Source: Actinomycetota bacterium (GTDB lineage Bacteria; Actinomycetota; Geothermincolia; Fen-727; Anoxymicrobiaceae). From it: 64,000 bases of DNA. The notes beneath the pieces were generated by a model. The model did not search any database. It worked only from the letters and a program-made list of their open reading frames with translations, and had not been told where the DNA came from. The stretch lies in NCBI GenBank assembly GCA_018831265.1, contig JAHJCO010000035.1, forward strand, positions 39,678-103,677, given 5' to 3'. The translations under genes and the position numbers were made by a program. This document shows positions 51,812 to 61,700 of this stretch, one piece after another (position 1 is the first letter of the stretch; each line of letters opens with the position of its first letter).

Positions 51812-52045
51812 ATGGAAGCGGACAGGACCATAGACTGCGTCGGCCTCTACTGCCCCATGCCGATCGTGAGGACGGCCCAGGCCATCAAGGAGATGGAGCC
51901 CGGGCAGGTCCTGGAGTTGCTGGCGGACGACCCGGGCGTCAGGAGCGACATGCCGGCATGGGCCGAGAAGACGGGCAACGAGTTCCTCGGCATCGAGGAG
52001 GTCGGCGGAGAGATCAAGGTCTACGTGCGCAAGGCGGTATCGTGA
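51812..52045 (+). CDS. TusA-family sulfurtransferase
   Basis: 77 aa. The TusA motif CVGLYCPMPIVRTAQAI (CPxP with the active Cys before it) and the family end GNEFLGIEEVGGEIKVYVRK are clear. TusA carries persulfide sulfur for tRNA thiolation, cofactors or Fe-S assembly. It closes the Crp-IscS-IscU-ribbon-DsrE-TusA group before a strong hairpin. Confidence 0.92.
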   Translation: MEADRTIDCVGLYCPMPIVRTAQAIKEMEPGQVLELLADDPGVRSDMPAWAEKTGNEFLGIEEVGGEIKVYVRKAVS

Positions 52046-52051
52046 AAAAAC

Positions 52052-52096
52052 ACCTCAGACCAAAACTTTCACCCTGTGAAAGTTTTGGTCTGAGGT
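52052..52096. terminator. Strong hairpin after the tusA-type gene
   Basis: Perfect 21-nt arms ACCTCAGACCAAAACTTTCA... and its complement with a 3-nt loop, 6 nt after the stop codon. It has no T tract on either side, so a terminator role is only probable. It has the CTCAGACC-type tip of the repeat elements and may be another member of that group. Confidence 0.55.
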
Positions 52097-52123
52097 AATC
52101 TTTCATTCAGTAAGGAGGGGGAA

Positions 52124-52621
52124 GTGGGAGAGGAGACCAGGAAGAACCTGCACACGGCCTACGAGGGCGAGGCCAAGGCCAGCGTGCGCCTGAAGGTGTA
52201 CGCGGAGAAGGCGGACAAGGAGGAGTACCCCGGGGTCGCCGGGCTGTTCAGGGCGGTCGCCGAGTCCGAGGCGATCCACGCGCGCAACAACCTGAGGCTC
52301 CTCAAGGAGATCCAGGACACTGAGACCAACCTGTCCGACTCGCTGGCCCGCGAGCAGAAGATAGCCGGGGTCGCCTACTCGGAGTTCGTAGCGAAGGCCG
52401 AGGCCGAGGGGGACGAGAACTCCGCGCGTATGTTCACCTGGGCGCGCGACGTCGAGGACGTCCACGTGAAGCTCTACGAGAAGGCGCTGGAGCACCTTCT
52501 GGCCGAGGAGGAGACGACCTACTACATCTGCGACGTGTGCGGCTACGTGGCCGACGGCAGCATTCCCGAGAAGTGCCCGGTGTGCGGCAGCGACGCGAAG
52601 GTCTTCTACGAATCACCCTGA
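52124..52621 (+). CDS. Rubrerythrin
   Basis: 165 aa from a GTG at 52124 (AGGAGGGGGA upstream). The ferritin-like diiron domain has the two EXXH-type helices (AYEGEAKASVRLKVYAEKA; AVAESEAIHARNNLRLL; RDVEDVHVKLYEKALEHL). The C-terminal rubredoxin-like part is YYICDVCGYVADGSIPEKCPVCG. It reduces hydrogen peroxide in anaerobes, receiving electrons from rubredoxin (encoded at 20162). Its location after the sulfur/Fe-S group fits oxidative protection of clusters. Confidence 0.94.
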   Translation: MGEETRKNLHTAYEGEAKASVRLKVYAEKADKEEYPGVAGLFRAVAESEAIHARNNLRLLKEIQDTETNLSDSLAREQKIAGVAYSEFVAKAEAEGDENSARMFTWARDVEDVHVKLYEKALEHLLAEEETTYYICDVCGYVADGSIPEKCPVCGSDAKVFYESP

Positions 52622-52731
52622 CCGGCTGCGGAGGTCGGTCGTCTAGAGAGGGGCGTGTCCCGCGGGACGCGCCCCTACGTATAATTGGATATAATCAGCG
52701 TTGAAACAGCCATGAAAGGGGTCTCTTCTCC

Positions 52732-54534
52732 ATGGTCGGCAGGACACTGAACTCACGCTACCAGCTCGAGGAGCTGATCGGCACGGGCGGCATGGCCGAC
52801 GTCTACCGCGCCACCGACAACCTCCTGGGCCGCACCGTCGCGGTCAAGATCCTTCACCCACAGTTCGCGAAGGACCCCGTCTTCATCGCCCGCTTCCGCC
52901 AGGAGGCCCAGGCCGCCGCCAACCTGAACCAGCCCAACATCGTGAACGTCTACGACTGGGGCATCGAGGAGGGCACCTATTACCTGGTGATGGAGTTCGT
53001 GGAGGGACGCGACCTCAAGGACATCATCGTCCACGGCGGCGCTCTCATGCCCGAGAGGGCGGTGGAGATCTCCATCAGCATCTGCGGGGCCCTGGACGCC
53101 GCCGCGGCCGCGGGCATAGTCCACCGCGACATCAAGCCCCAGAACATAATCGTCACCTTCGACAACCAGATCAAGGTGATGGACTTCGGCATCGCGCGAA
53201 CCGCGGGCGGCAGCGCCATGACCCAGACCGGCACCATCATGGGCACGGCTCAGTACATCAGCCCCGAGCAGGCGCAGGGGCGCGCCGCGGACCCCCGGTC
53301 CGACCTCTACTCCCTGGGCGTCGTCCTCTACGAGATGCTGACCGGGAAGGTCCCCTTCGACGGGGAGAACCCGGTGTCGATCGCCTACAAGCACGTCCGC
53401 GAGGACCCGCTGCCACCCTCCATGGTCAACCCGGACGTGAGCCCCGAGCTCGAGGCCGTGGTGATGAAGGCGATGGCCAAGAACCCTCAGAACCGCTACC
53501 AGTCGGCGCGCGAGATGAAATCCGACCTGGAGCGGCTCCTGGAGGGGGGGCCGGTGTCCGCGACGCCCGTCCTGGCGCCCGAGGAAGCGGCCGGCGCGAC
53601 CATGGCCCTTCCTGCGGCGAGGGGGGGCGGCCGTTCGCGGGCCTGGATCTGGATCGTGGTCATAGTCGTGCTCCTTCTGCTGATCGGCGGGGGCGTCTAC
53701 GCCATAGTCAGGAGCACGGGCGGCATCTCCGTCCCGGACGTGGTCGGCAAGAAGCAGGACGAGGCCAGGAGGCTGCTGGAGGAGCAGGGCCTCACCATGA
53801 AGGTCGCGAGCGAGGTGGTCGACACCACCCGCGCCAAGGACGTGATCGTGAGCCAGGACCCGGCCTCGGGTGCGAAGGCCGAGAAGGGTACCGTGGTCGA
53901 GGTCGTGGTCAGCAAGGGCCCCGAGATGGTCGCGGTGCCGAACCTGCTGGGCCTGTCCCAGTCCGAGGCACAGGCCGCGTGTGAGGCCCAGGGCCTGAAG
54001 CTGGACCAGGTCTCCCAGTCGTTCACCGCCCAGGTCGAGAAGGGCAAGGTCATGGCGCAGTCGCCCGACGCGAGCACCCAGGTCCCAAAGGGAAGCGCGG
54101 TGAACATCACCCTCAGCAAGGGCGCCGAGATGGTCCTGGTACCGGACGTGATGGGGCAGGCCAAGGACGCCGCCGTCCAGGCCATCACCCAGGCCGGGCT
54201 CACGCCGGAGGTCAGGGAGGAGACGTCCAGCACGGCTACGGCCGACACGGTGACCGCCCAGGACCCCACCTCCGGGGCGAATGTCCCCAAGGGGAGCACC
54301 GTCACCATCACCGTGGCCAAGGCTCCTGTCAGCGTAACCGTCCCATCCGTGGTGGGGGAATTGAAGGCGGACGCCGAGAACACCCTGGTTGGCGCGGGTC
54401 TCGATGTCACTGTCATCAACCAGACGACCAGCGACCCCACCAAGGTCGGCAAGGTCATCACCCAGGACCCGGCCGGGGGTGCCTCCGCCCACGCGGGGGA
54501 CACCGTCAAGATATACGTGGGAGTCTCCCCGTAG
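52732..54534 (+). CDS. pknB: Serine/threonine protein kinase with PASTA domains (PknB type)
   Basis: 600 aa. Kinase domain at residues about 10-265: GTGGMADVYRA, Lys39 in VAVKILHPQ, HRDIKPQN, MDFGIAR, GTAQYISPEQAQG. One membrane helix (AWIWIVVIVVLLLLIGGGVYAIV) is followed outside by four PASTA domains (starting VPDVVGKKQDEA, VPNLLGLSQSEA, VPDVMGQAKDAA, VPSVVGELKADA). PknB-type kinases sense peptidoglycan fragments or lipid II and phosphorylate division and cell-wall proteins. MurJ, its usual cellular target pathway, is encoded 40 kb away. The phosphatase and FtsW/PBP genes usually next to it are not here. Confidence 0.95.
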   Translation: MVGRTLNSRYQLEELIGTGGMADVYRATDNLLGRTVAVKILHPQFAKDPVFIARFRQEAQAAANLNQPNIVNVYDWGIEEGTYYLVMEFVEGRDLKDIIVHGGALMPERAVEISISICGALDAAAAAGIVHRDIKPQNIIVTFDNQIKVMDFGIARTAGGSAMTQTGTIMGTAQYISPEQAQGRAADPRSDLYSLGVVLYEMLTGKVPFDGENPVSIAYKHVREDPLPPSMVNPDVSPELEAVVMKAMAKNPQNRYQSAREMKSDLERLLEGGPVSATPVLAPEEAAGATMALPAARGGGRSRAWIWIVVIVVLLLLIGGGVYAIVRSTGGISVPDVVGKKQDEARRLLEEQGLTMKVASEVVDTTRAKDVIVSQDPASGAKAEKGTVVEVVVSKGPEMVAVPNLLGLSQSEAQAACEAQGLKLDQVSQSFTAQVEKGKVMAQSPDASTQVPKGSAVNITLSKGAEMVLVPDVMGQAKDAAVQAITQAGLTPEVREETSSTATADTVTAQDPTSGANVPKGSTVTITVAKAPVSVTVPSVVGELKADAENTLVGAGLDVTVINQTTSDPTKVGKVITQDPAGGASAHAGDTVKIYVGVSP

Positions 54535-54595
54535 GATAATCAGAGACACCGGCCGGCGCGAACTGGACGACCGGCACCGCGACAGGGAGGTAGGA

Positions 54596-55369
54596 ATGGG
54601 CACGCATCGGGCGATCACTCTCCAGGCGCTCCTGGAGCAGTCCAAGGAGACGGACGTTCCAGACGCGTTCGTGCTCCAGAACGGCAAGCTCCTCAAGGTC
54701 AACATGGCGGCCAGCGGGGGGCAGGTCCTGACCAAGGCCGGCGCCATGATCGCCTACCAGGGGCAGATGACGTTCTCCAAGAAGGGGGGCGGCGCGGCCA
54801 AGTGGCTCAAGAAAGCCGTGAGCGGTGAGTCCTTCACCCTCATGGAGGTCACCGGGCAGGGCGACCTGTTCCTGGCCGACGGGGCGAACGACATCGTGCT
54901 GCTCTACCTCAACAACGAATCGATCGGCGTCGAGTCGCTGAACCTGCTCGCCTTCACGCCCAGCATCAACTGGGACATCACCATGATCAAGGGAGCGGGC
55001 GGGATGATGGCCGGTGGGCTCTTCTGCGTCTCGCTTACCGGCACCGGTTACCTGGCCCTCATCAGCAAGGGCGAGCCGATGGCCCTGGCGGTCACCCCGG
55101 ACTCCCCCACCTACACCGATCCCAACGCCACAATCGCCTGGTCGTCCAACCTAGAGCCCAGCGCCTACGTGGACGCCAACCTGAAGGGGCTCAAAGGGAT
55201 CTACGGCTCCATGACCAGCGGCGAGACCTTCCAGCTTGCCTTCCAGGGGCAGGGCTACGTGATAGTGCAGCCGAGCGAGGTGGCCCCGACCACGACGATG
55301 GCCGGGCCCGGACAGACCGGCGGCGGCCCCGCCGGCGGCATCCTGGGCGGCATCCTGGGCGGAGCTTAG
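54596..55369 (+). CDS. AIM24 family protein
   Basis: 257 aa, ATG at 54596 after GGGAGGTAGG. Signature VLTKAGAMIAYQGQMTFSKKG and LFLADGANDIVLLYLN match the AIM24 beta-roll family, which is widespread in bacteria and mitochondria (named after a yeast inheritance mutant) and of unknown molecular function. The Gly-rich C-terminus is GGGPAGGILGGILGGA. It is 62 nt after pknB and probably co-transcribed. Confidence 0.87.
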   Translation: MGTHRAITLQALLEQSKETDVPDAFVLQNGKLLKVNMAASGGQVLTKAGAMIAYQGQMTFSKKGGGAAKWLKKAVSGESFTLMEVTGQGDLFLADGANDIVLLYLNNESIGVESLNLLAFTPSINWDITMIKGAGGMMAGGLFCVSLTGTGYLALISKGEPMALAVTPDSPTYTDPNATIAWSSNLEPSAYVDANLKGLKGIYGSMTSGETFQLAFQGQGYVIVQPSEVAPTTTMAGPGQTGGGPAGGILGGILGGA

Positions 55370-55373
55370 GGCG

Positions 55374-55489
55374 GTTAGGGTCAAACCTGAAATCTTGCGT
55401 TTTTTGCATCTGGGGTCAAACCTGAGATTTTGCATACCGATTGTCTAGTAGCAAAAGACGCAGATATGCAAAATCTCAGGTTTGACCCC
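55374..55489. repeat. Long hairpin element, GGGGTCAAAC tip
   Basis: Perfect 25-nt arms (GGGGTCAAACCTGAGATTTT... at 55412-55436 and its complement at 55465-55489) with a 28-nt loop. They are preceded by a degenerate direct copy of the left arm (AGGGTCAAACCTGAAATCTT, from 55377). The element starts 4 nt after the AIM24 stop codon and its right arm runs into the reading frame ahead of the amidase start. Confidence 0.92.
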
Positions 55490-55529
55490 GTTTGTTAACC
55501 GGGCGTTTATTAGAAGTCAGGACGGCAAC

Positions 55530-57548
55530 TTGAGACGGAACGTTCGCGGGGTTCTCATCGCAGCGCTGGCCGCATGTATCGTGCTGGCCCCGTTGGGTAT
55601 CGCCGGGCAGGCCTTCGCGGTATCCGGAGGCAGTGATTCCCTCGGGGCGAGGACGACGGCCACGGACTGGTACTTCGCCGAGGGTACCACCCGCTCCGCC
55701 TTCACCACCTACATCGCCATCCTGAACCCGAACCCGGACGAGGCGAGGCTGACCTTCACCTATCTGACCGGCTCGGGGGACCCCATCGTCCGGGAGCACA
55801 CCGCGGCGCCGTCCAGCCGATTCACGATCGACGTGTCCTCGGACACGGGCCCCGAGCAGGACGTATCGACCTTGCTGCATTCCAGCCTGCCGGTCGTAGC
55901 CGAGCGTCCCATGTACTTCAGGTTCCCGAGGGGCCCCGAGACGGGCGTCCAGGATGAGTGGGACGGGGGGCACGACTCGCTCGGAGCGACGGCCCCGGGC
56001 ACCGTCTGGCACTTCGCCGAGGGCACGACGCGCTACGGGTTCGTGACCTACATCGCGGTGATGAACCCCGGTGATATCGAAGCCCGGCTGACGGTGAGCT
56101 ACATGCTCGGAGACGGCGCGACATCCCTCGCGACTCACCTGGTGCCGCCTCACTCACGTTATACCCTCGATGTAGCCGGTGACGTAGGCGACGACAAGGA
56201 TGTCTCGGCCTCAGTGGCGAGCACCTCCCCCGTGGTCGCCGAGCGCATGATGTACTTCAAGTACGCGGGAGCCACCGACGGGGGCCACGACTCGCTCGGT
56301 GCGCGGTCCACGGCCAACGACTGGTGGTTTGCCGAGGGCACAACCAGGAGCGGATTTGCGACCTACCTGGCGGTGATGAACCCCTCGGACTCGGAGGCGA
56401 CGCTCGACCTCTCCTACATGCTCGAGGACGGCGGCACGATACAGCGTCGCCACACCGCGCTGGCGCACAGCAGGTTCACGATCGACGTCAGCGCCGACGT
56501 GGGAACGGAGAGAGACGTCTCGGCGCTGCTGCACTCCGACGTGGGTGTAGTCGCCGAGAGGCCTATGTACTTCGAGTACATGGGGTGCTGGGACGGGGGC
56601 CACGACTCGATGGGGGCGACCGGCACGGCGACCGACTGGCACTTCGCCGAAGGCACGACCCGTCCCGGCTTTGTTACATACCTCGCGGTGATGAACCCGG
56701 GCGCGGTCGAGACATCGGTGCAGCTCACGTACATGCTCGGTTCCGGCTCCCCGCTCTCCAGGACGATAGCAGTCGGGGCACACAGCCGCTTCACGCTCGA
56801 CGTCTCGCAGGACGTGGGCGCCGGGCGCGACGTATCCGTCTGGCTGCACAGCGATACAGGTGTGGTGGCCGAGCGTTCCATGTACTTCGGGGCCCCCAGG
56901 AAAGGACTGACGATCTGCGTAGACCCCGGACATTCGAGCACCACCAGGTTCGAGATCGACCCGGCCACGGGGCTCGACGTCGGGGATGGTGACGGCGCCG
57001 CGGGGGAACTCCAGGCCAACTGGGATTTGGCTCTTGCGGCGAGAGAGGAGCTCGAGGACGCGGGCTACGACGTGCGCCTGACCAAGCAGAACGTCGAAGA
57101 CTACGTGTCGCTCCGCAACCGCGCCGAGATCGGCAACACCTGCTTCGTGACGGTCAGGCTGCACCACGACCCCTCGGGCTTCGAGGGTGTCATGCGCCCG
57201 CCAGTGGGAGCGGCCCGGTGCCCCACCTCGGACCCGGGACGCATCACCGTCATCGACACCGGCGTAGCGGTCGAGAGCGACGCCCTTGCCCGGTGCATCG
57301 CCCCGGAGATGGGCCTGCGGGTGAGGGACGATACCGTGGGCACGACCAAGGCGAACGCCACGCCCGCCGGATATCCCACGTGTCTCATCGGCAGCCTGCT
57401 CTCGAGGGTCCCCGTCGTCTGCATCGAGAACAAGTACCTGGTCTATACGCCCGAGTCCGCGTACTGGGCGAAGCGCGAGTACATGAGAGGCCTCGTCAGG
57501 GGAATCGACACCTACGCTGCCTCGCGATCACCTTCTACGACCCCATAA
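55530..57548 (+). CDS. Exported N-acetylmuramoyl-L-alanine amidase with repeat domains
   Basis: 672 aa from a TTG at 55530, preferred because AGGA lies 7 nt upstream and the product begins with a clean signal peptide (RRNVRGVLIAALAACIVLAP). An upstream frame start at 55482 falls inside the hairpin element. Four complete and one starting unit of about 100 residues follow ('WYFAEGTTRSAFTTYIAILNP...AERPMYF'), then an Amidase_3 domain (from about 480): CVDPGHSS, AAGELQANWDLAL (Glu ligand), TVRLHHDPSG (His ligand) and VVCIENK (catalytic Glu). It cleaves the MurNAc-L-Ala bond. The units probably bind the cell surface. Confidence 0.9.
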   Translation: MRRNVRGVLIAALAACIVLAPLGIAGQAFAVSGGSDSLGARTTATDWYFAEGTTRSAFTTYIAILNPNPDEARLTFTYLTGSGDPIVREHTAAPSSRFTIDVSSDTGPEQDVSTLLHSSLPVVAERPMYFRFPRGPETGVQDEWDGGHDSLGATAPGTVWHFAEGTTRYGFVTYIAVMNPGDIEARLTVSYMLGDGATSLATHLVPPHSRYTLDVAGDVGDDKDVSASVASTSPVVAERMMYFKYAGATDGGHDSLGARSTANDWWFAEGTTRSGFATYLAVMNPSDSEATLDLSYMLEDGGTIQRRHTALAHSRFTIDVSADVGTERDVSALLHSDVGVVAERPMYFEYMGCWDGGHDSMGATGTATDWHFAEGTTRPGFVTYLAVMNPGAVETSVQLTYMLGSGSPLSRTIAVGAHSRFTLDVSQDVGAGRDVSVWLHSDTGVVAERSMYFGAPRKGLTICVDPGHSSTTRFEIDPATGLDVGDGDGAAGELQANWDLALAAREELEDAGYDVRLTKQNVEDYVSLRNRAEIGNTCFVTVRLHHDPSGFEGVMRPPVGAARCPTSDPGRITVIDTGVAVESDALARCIAPEMGLRVRDDTVGTTKANATPAGYPTCLIGSLLSRVPVVCIENKYLVYTPESAYWAKREYMRGLVRGIDTYAASRSPSTTP

Positions 57549-57587
57549 CGGGACGAAAGCGGGTCAACTTCAACTCCAACTCAAGAG

Positions 57588-58757
57588 CTAGCGAAAGCCT
57601 CCAATATAAATCGTAGATTTCCATAAAGCGATACTCGCTACTCCTCGAATGCTTATTTGTGGTCTCCAATCAGTCGCACCGCCCGTCGCAGATAGGCAGG
57701 CCATACGGTATCGCTTTTTTCCATCGATAGTCCTGAAGTTTCCTCCGGCGTAGACACTGCTACCGGAAACAGCCAGCGCGTGGACTGTCTGATCTGCGTT
57801 CGGGTTCCAGTCTGTGGCATTTCCCGTTGAGTCAATGCAGGCGATATGGTTTCTTTCTCTTCCTCCAATCTTACTGAAGTGCCCTGCTGCATAAACGAGT
57901 GGTCCAGAGATAGAAAGATCCTTCACGATGTCACTTGCGTCCGGGTTCCAAGAGGTTGCAGCGCCACTGGAATCCAAACAGGCAATCCGGTTCCTCGGCT
58001 GGCCACCAATCAGATTGAATTCTCCCCCCACGAATATGTTCGGAGGTGAAACTTCAATGTCATAAACATAACCCTCACCCAAGCCTCTCCCGTAACCTAC
58101 GGCATTCGGATTCCATGAGGTAGCCGATCCTGATGCGTCCAGACAGGCAACATAGTTTCGAGCTTGTCCGCCTATTCTTGTGAAGTATCCTCCTACATAT
58201 GCCAGACTACCTGACACAACGATAGCGGCTACAGCATCGTTTGCATCGGGGTTCCACGATGTGGCTTTCCCGTACGAATCAAGGCAGGCAATCCTGTTTC
58301 TCTTCTGCCCCCCTATCTTGGTAAAACTCCCTACTACATACAGGTACGAGCCTGAGATAGCTAGGCCCCCGACATAAGAATCCGTATTCGGATTCCAATG
58401 GGGATCTACTTTTCCGTCCGGGAGAACATGGGCTATGTTGTTTCGCCGCATATCACCCACGTTGGTAAAGCAGCCGCCTATGAAGAAGCCGCCAGCACCA
58501 TCGGCCACTACCGCATTGACTTCACAAGGCCTCGACGCGTCGGCTTGAGTCACATTTGGAAATACCGGCCATGGTCTTGCTGAAGACGTGTCAATAGGAA
58601 TGCCACAACCGACTAGAGACGGCCCGCAGCCCACAAGGTGGATAGCGACTAAGACTGCGGTGCCCAGCGTCACCACGCTGGACGCCACCAAGCGGCGCTT
58701 TGCTGTACCGCTCCCTTGCTGATCGGTCGGGAAATGTACCCGCAAATCATTCTGCAT
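57588..58757 (-). CDS. Lipoprotein with delta-60/DUF5122-like beta-propeller
   Basis: 389 aa from the ATG at 58757, which overlaps the RHS stop codon by 11 nt and has GAGTGGG upstream. An N-terminal membrane segment and lipobox-like AIHLVGCGPS precede six repeats of the type 'KIGGQKRNRIACLDSYGKATSWNPDAN', about 45 residues each, as in delta-60/DUF5122 propellers. Base composition is visibly more AT-rich than the region before 57 kb. Operonic overlap with the RHS protein suggests a functional link (accessory or immunity-like), but this is inference. Confidence 0.82.
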   Translation of the reverse strand: MQNDLRVHFPTDQQGSGTAKRRLVASSVVTLGTAVLVAIHLVGCGPSLVGCGIPIDTSSARPWPVFPNVTQADASRPCEVNAVVADGAGGFFIGGCFTNVGDMRRNNIAHVLPDGKVDPHWNPNTDSYVGGLAISGSYLYVVGSFTKIGGQKRNRIACLDSYGKATSWNPDANDAVAAIVVSGSLAYVGGYFTRIGGQARNYVACLDASGSATSWNPNAVGYGRGLGEGYVYDIEVSPPNIFVGGEFNLIGGQPRNRIACLDSSGAATSWNPDASDIVKDLSISGPLVYAAGHFSKIGGRERNHIACIDSTGNATDWNPNADQTVHALAVSGSSVYAGGNFRTIDGKKRYRMACLSATGGATDWRPQISIRGVASIALWKSTIYIGGFR

Positions 58758-61700
58758 CCCACTCAGTTCCCCAAGTATCGTCAGTCTCTCTGACTGCCTC
58801 TGCAGGACCATAGGCGTTGACTACCGCTGGCATTCCAACATGCCACCACTGAAACCCAGAGTTCTCAGTATGAAGAGTGTGGGTCCATCTTACCCAGAAG
58901 GAGATGTAGCAGTTCTCCTTGGGAAGTGCACGACTCCGATGTACAATTGTTTTACCTTTATGTTTCCAGGAATCACCCGTTCCAAGGCCAAGTTTGCCAC
59001 TGACTCCGCTTATCGTCACGTCCGCCCCTCTCAAATCTCGTACCCTTGTCGTGTAAGCCGAGATGTCTAAGGCAGATATGTTTGTAAGATCAAGGACTTT
59101 GATACCAGTTACCGTTATCTCGTCGCCGCTTACATCACACTGGAGTTCAACTTCAACAGACATCGCGCCTAAAAAAGGTCTAGATCCTTCAAAGCTTGCC
59201 CTTTTCCAAGCGTCACCTTGAGCCAGGCATAGCACTAAGGGATTCCCTTCCCCCGGCATTGCCACTATTCCAGCCAAATCATTCATGTTCACCGGATCAT
59301 CGTTCGCGTACGCGTACGGATTCTGGCTGATTGGTAGCGTCTCAATCCCTCTAAGCGGGTCCTCCGACGCAAACCTCCCAGTCTCCGGGTCATAGAGCCT
59401 GGCCCCCATCCTGATGAGACCTATGTCGTCGTAGTCCGGTCTCTGGTGCTTGCCCAGGTAGGTGTAAGGCCGTTCGGTCTGCTCAGCTTTGTTTCCCCAG
59501 GCGTCGTAGTGCAGTTGCTCGAACGGTGTTGCCGATTGGTCTGTAACCAAGCTCAGGTCTGAGTGCGGATTGTAGGAGAGGTATGAGGTGCCTTGAGGTG
59601 TAGTGGTCGAGACCAGGCCGTCAGTGCCTGAGAAGAAGAGGGAGTCGATGTTTAGCTCGTAGTCGAAGAGGGCCACCTCTCGGTCTGTGTCCATGTCGTA
59701 TGAGTGTATGAGGGGTGTGGGCTGGGGGTTGGAGGGGTCGAACTGCATGGACATGTAGACCCGGTCCGCCGCGTCGTAGAGGAAGTAGGCGGCCGAGCTC
59801 GGTATTATCCCGTCCATGGTCATGATGGACTCGGCCCTGCCCTTGCCGTCCCTGGCGATATCAAGGGTATGTGTCCCGTCGCTCTTTCGGATGAGGTCTC
59901 CCCTGCCGTTGTAGGTGTAGGTGTTTCCTTCCGAGTTCTCGGTCAGGCGGTCCGCAGGATCGTATGTGCAGGTGGTGGTGCCTGAGTCGGTGGTCTTCGA
60001 GGTTCGGTTGCCGCACCCGTCATAGGCATAGGTTGCACCACCGGTGAAGGGGTTGGACTCGCCTGTAAGGCGGGAGGCGGCGTCGTATGAGTACGTGGTC
60101 AGATTCACCCCATCCTCTGTAACCTCGGTTACCCGCGCACAGGAGTCACGGGTGACGGAGTAGGACTTCAGGGTCCCGGATGGATTGTCCATCTGGAGCG
60201 CTGAGAGCGCTCCACTCGAGTCGTATCCGTACGAGGTGTCCACCCCGTTGGGATAGGTCTTGGAGAAGAGCCTTCCGGCCTCATCGTAGGAGTAGGTGGC
60301 GGTGCCGTGTTCGTCAGTGGCGCTCTGCATCCTGCCGGCGGGTGAGTAGGCGTAGGTGAACCCCTTCTCCTGATCCCCCTGCCAGAAGGAAAGCGTCTTG
60401 GAGGTGATGTTGCCGCATGCGTCCCGTTCGCAGTCCAGGTAGGACATGCCGTTGTTGGCTTGTTGAAGCCTTCCGGCATCGTCGTAGAGGTAGATGACGC
60501 TGTTGTCCGGCGTGCTTTTCTGGGCGGGGCGGTTCTCTCCGTCGTAGCTGAACTCCTCGGCAAGACCATCTTGATACCACTGGCTGGCAGGATAACTCGC
60601 GCGCGTCATGTTCCCGTTCCCGTCGTAGGCATAGGTGGAGGTCCCTTCTCCATCTGTCTTCGTCTCTATTCTACCGGCTGGTGAGTAGGTGTAAGAAGTG
60701 TCATTCCCGTTGGGATCTGTCTCCGATATCAGCCTCCCCGCGGCGTCATAGGCGTAAGTCGCGGTGAATCCCCTCGCGTTCGTGGCGGCGGTCTTGCGTC
60801 CCACAGCGTCGTATGTGTAGGCGGTCCTGTTTCCCAGGGGGTCGACTACCGCACTGAGGCGCCCGCATGCATCATACTCGAAGGTGGTGACGGCTCCCGC
60901 GCCGTCGGTGGTTGAGGTCTTGTTGCCGTTCAGGTCATAGGCATGCGATGTGGTTCTTCCGGCAGGATCTGTGCTTGAGACGAGCCTGTTCATGGAGTCG
61001 TAGGCATAACTGGTGGTGTTCCCCAGGGCATCGGTCTCGGCCACCTTGTTGCCACACGGGTCGTACTCATACGTGGTGGTGACTCCGTCCGTGTCCGTTG
61101 TGGAGATGAGCCTTCCCGCTCCGTCGTACTCACGCCATGAGTAGTTACCCGCCGGATCCCGGGTACCGATCTCGTTTCCAGCATCGTCGTAGAGGTGGGT
61201 GGTGGTGTTTCCGCACGGGTCGGTCTCGGTGAGCACTCTGCCCGCGGCATCGTAGGTCTTGGTGGATGTCTTGCCATTCCGGTCGGTGGTGCTGAGCAGG
61301 TTTCCCTCCTCGTCGTGGGTCATGTCGGTGAAGTTGCCCCTTGCGTCTATGGTGCGGCACTCGTATCCGCTTATGTCGATGGAGTGGGTGGTGGTGTTGC
61401 CATCTTCATCGGTCTCGCCGGTCCTTGTGTAGCACTCGTCGTAGGCGTAGCGCTTGGTGCCCCCCAGAGGATCGACCTCGGTTTCCACGAGGCCCATGGG
61501 GTTGTAGGTGGCCTGGGAGGTGTTGCCATTCGGGTCTGTCTCGGATACACGGTTTCCGTCCGCGTCGTATCCGTACGTGGTGGTGTTTCCGCACGCGTCG
61601 GTGGAGGTGATCATGTGACCCATGTTGTCGTACGTGTAGGTTGTCGCCTTCCCCAGGGCGTCAGTGCTGGACATCTTACGGTTCGCCTGGTCGTAGACGC

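Noticed and set aside
52052..52096. Riboswitch or RNA regulator before rubrerythrin
   Set aside because: A single perfect 21-bp stem with a 3-nt loop has no known riboswitch architecture; terminator or repeat element is more likely.
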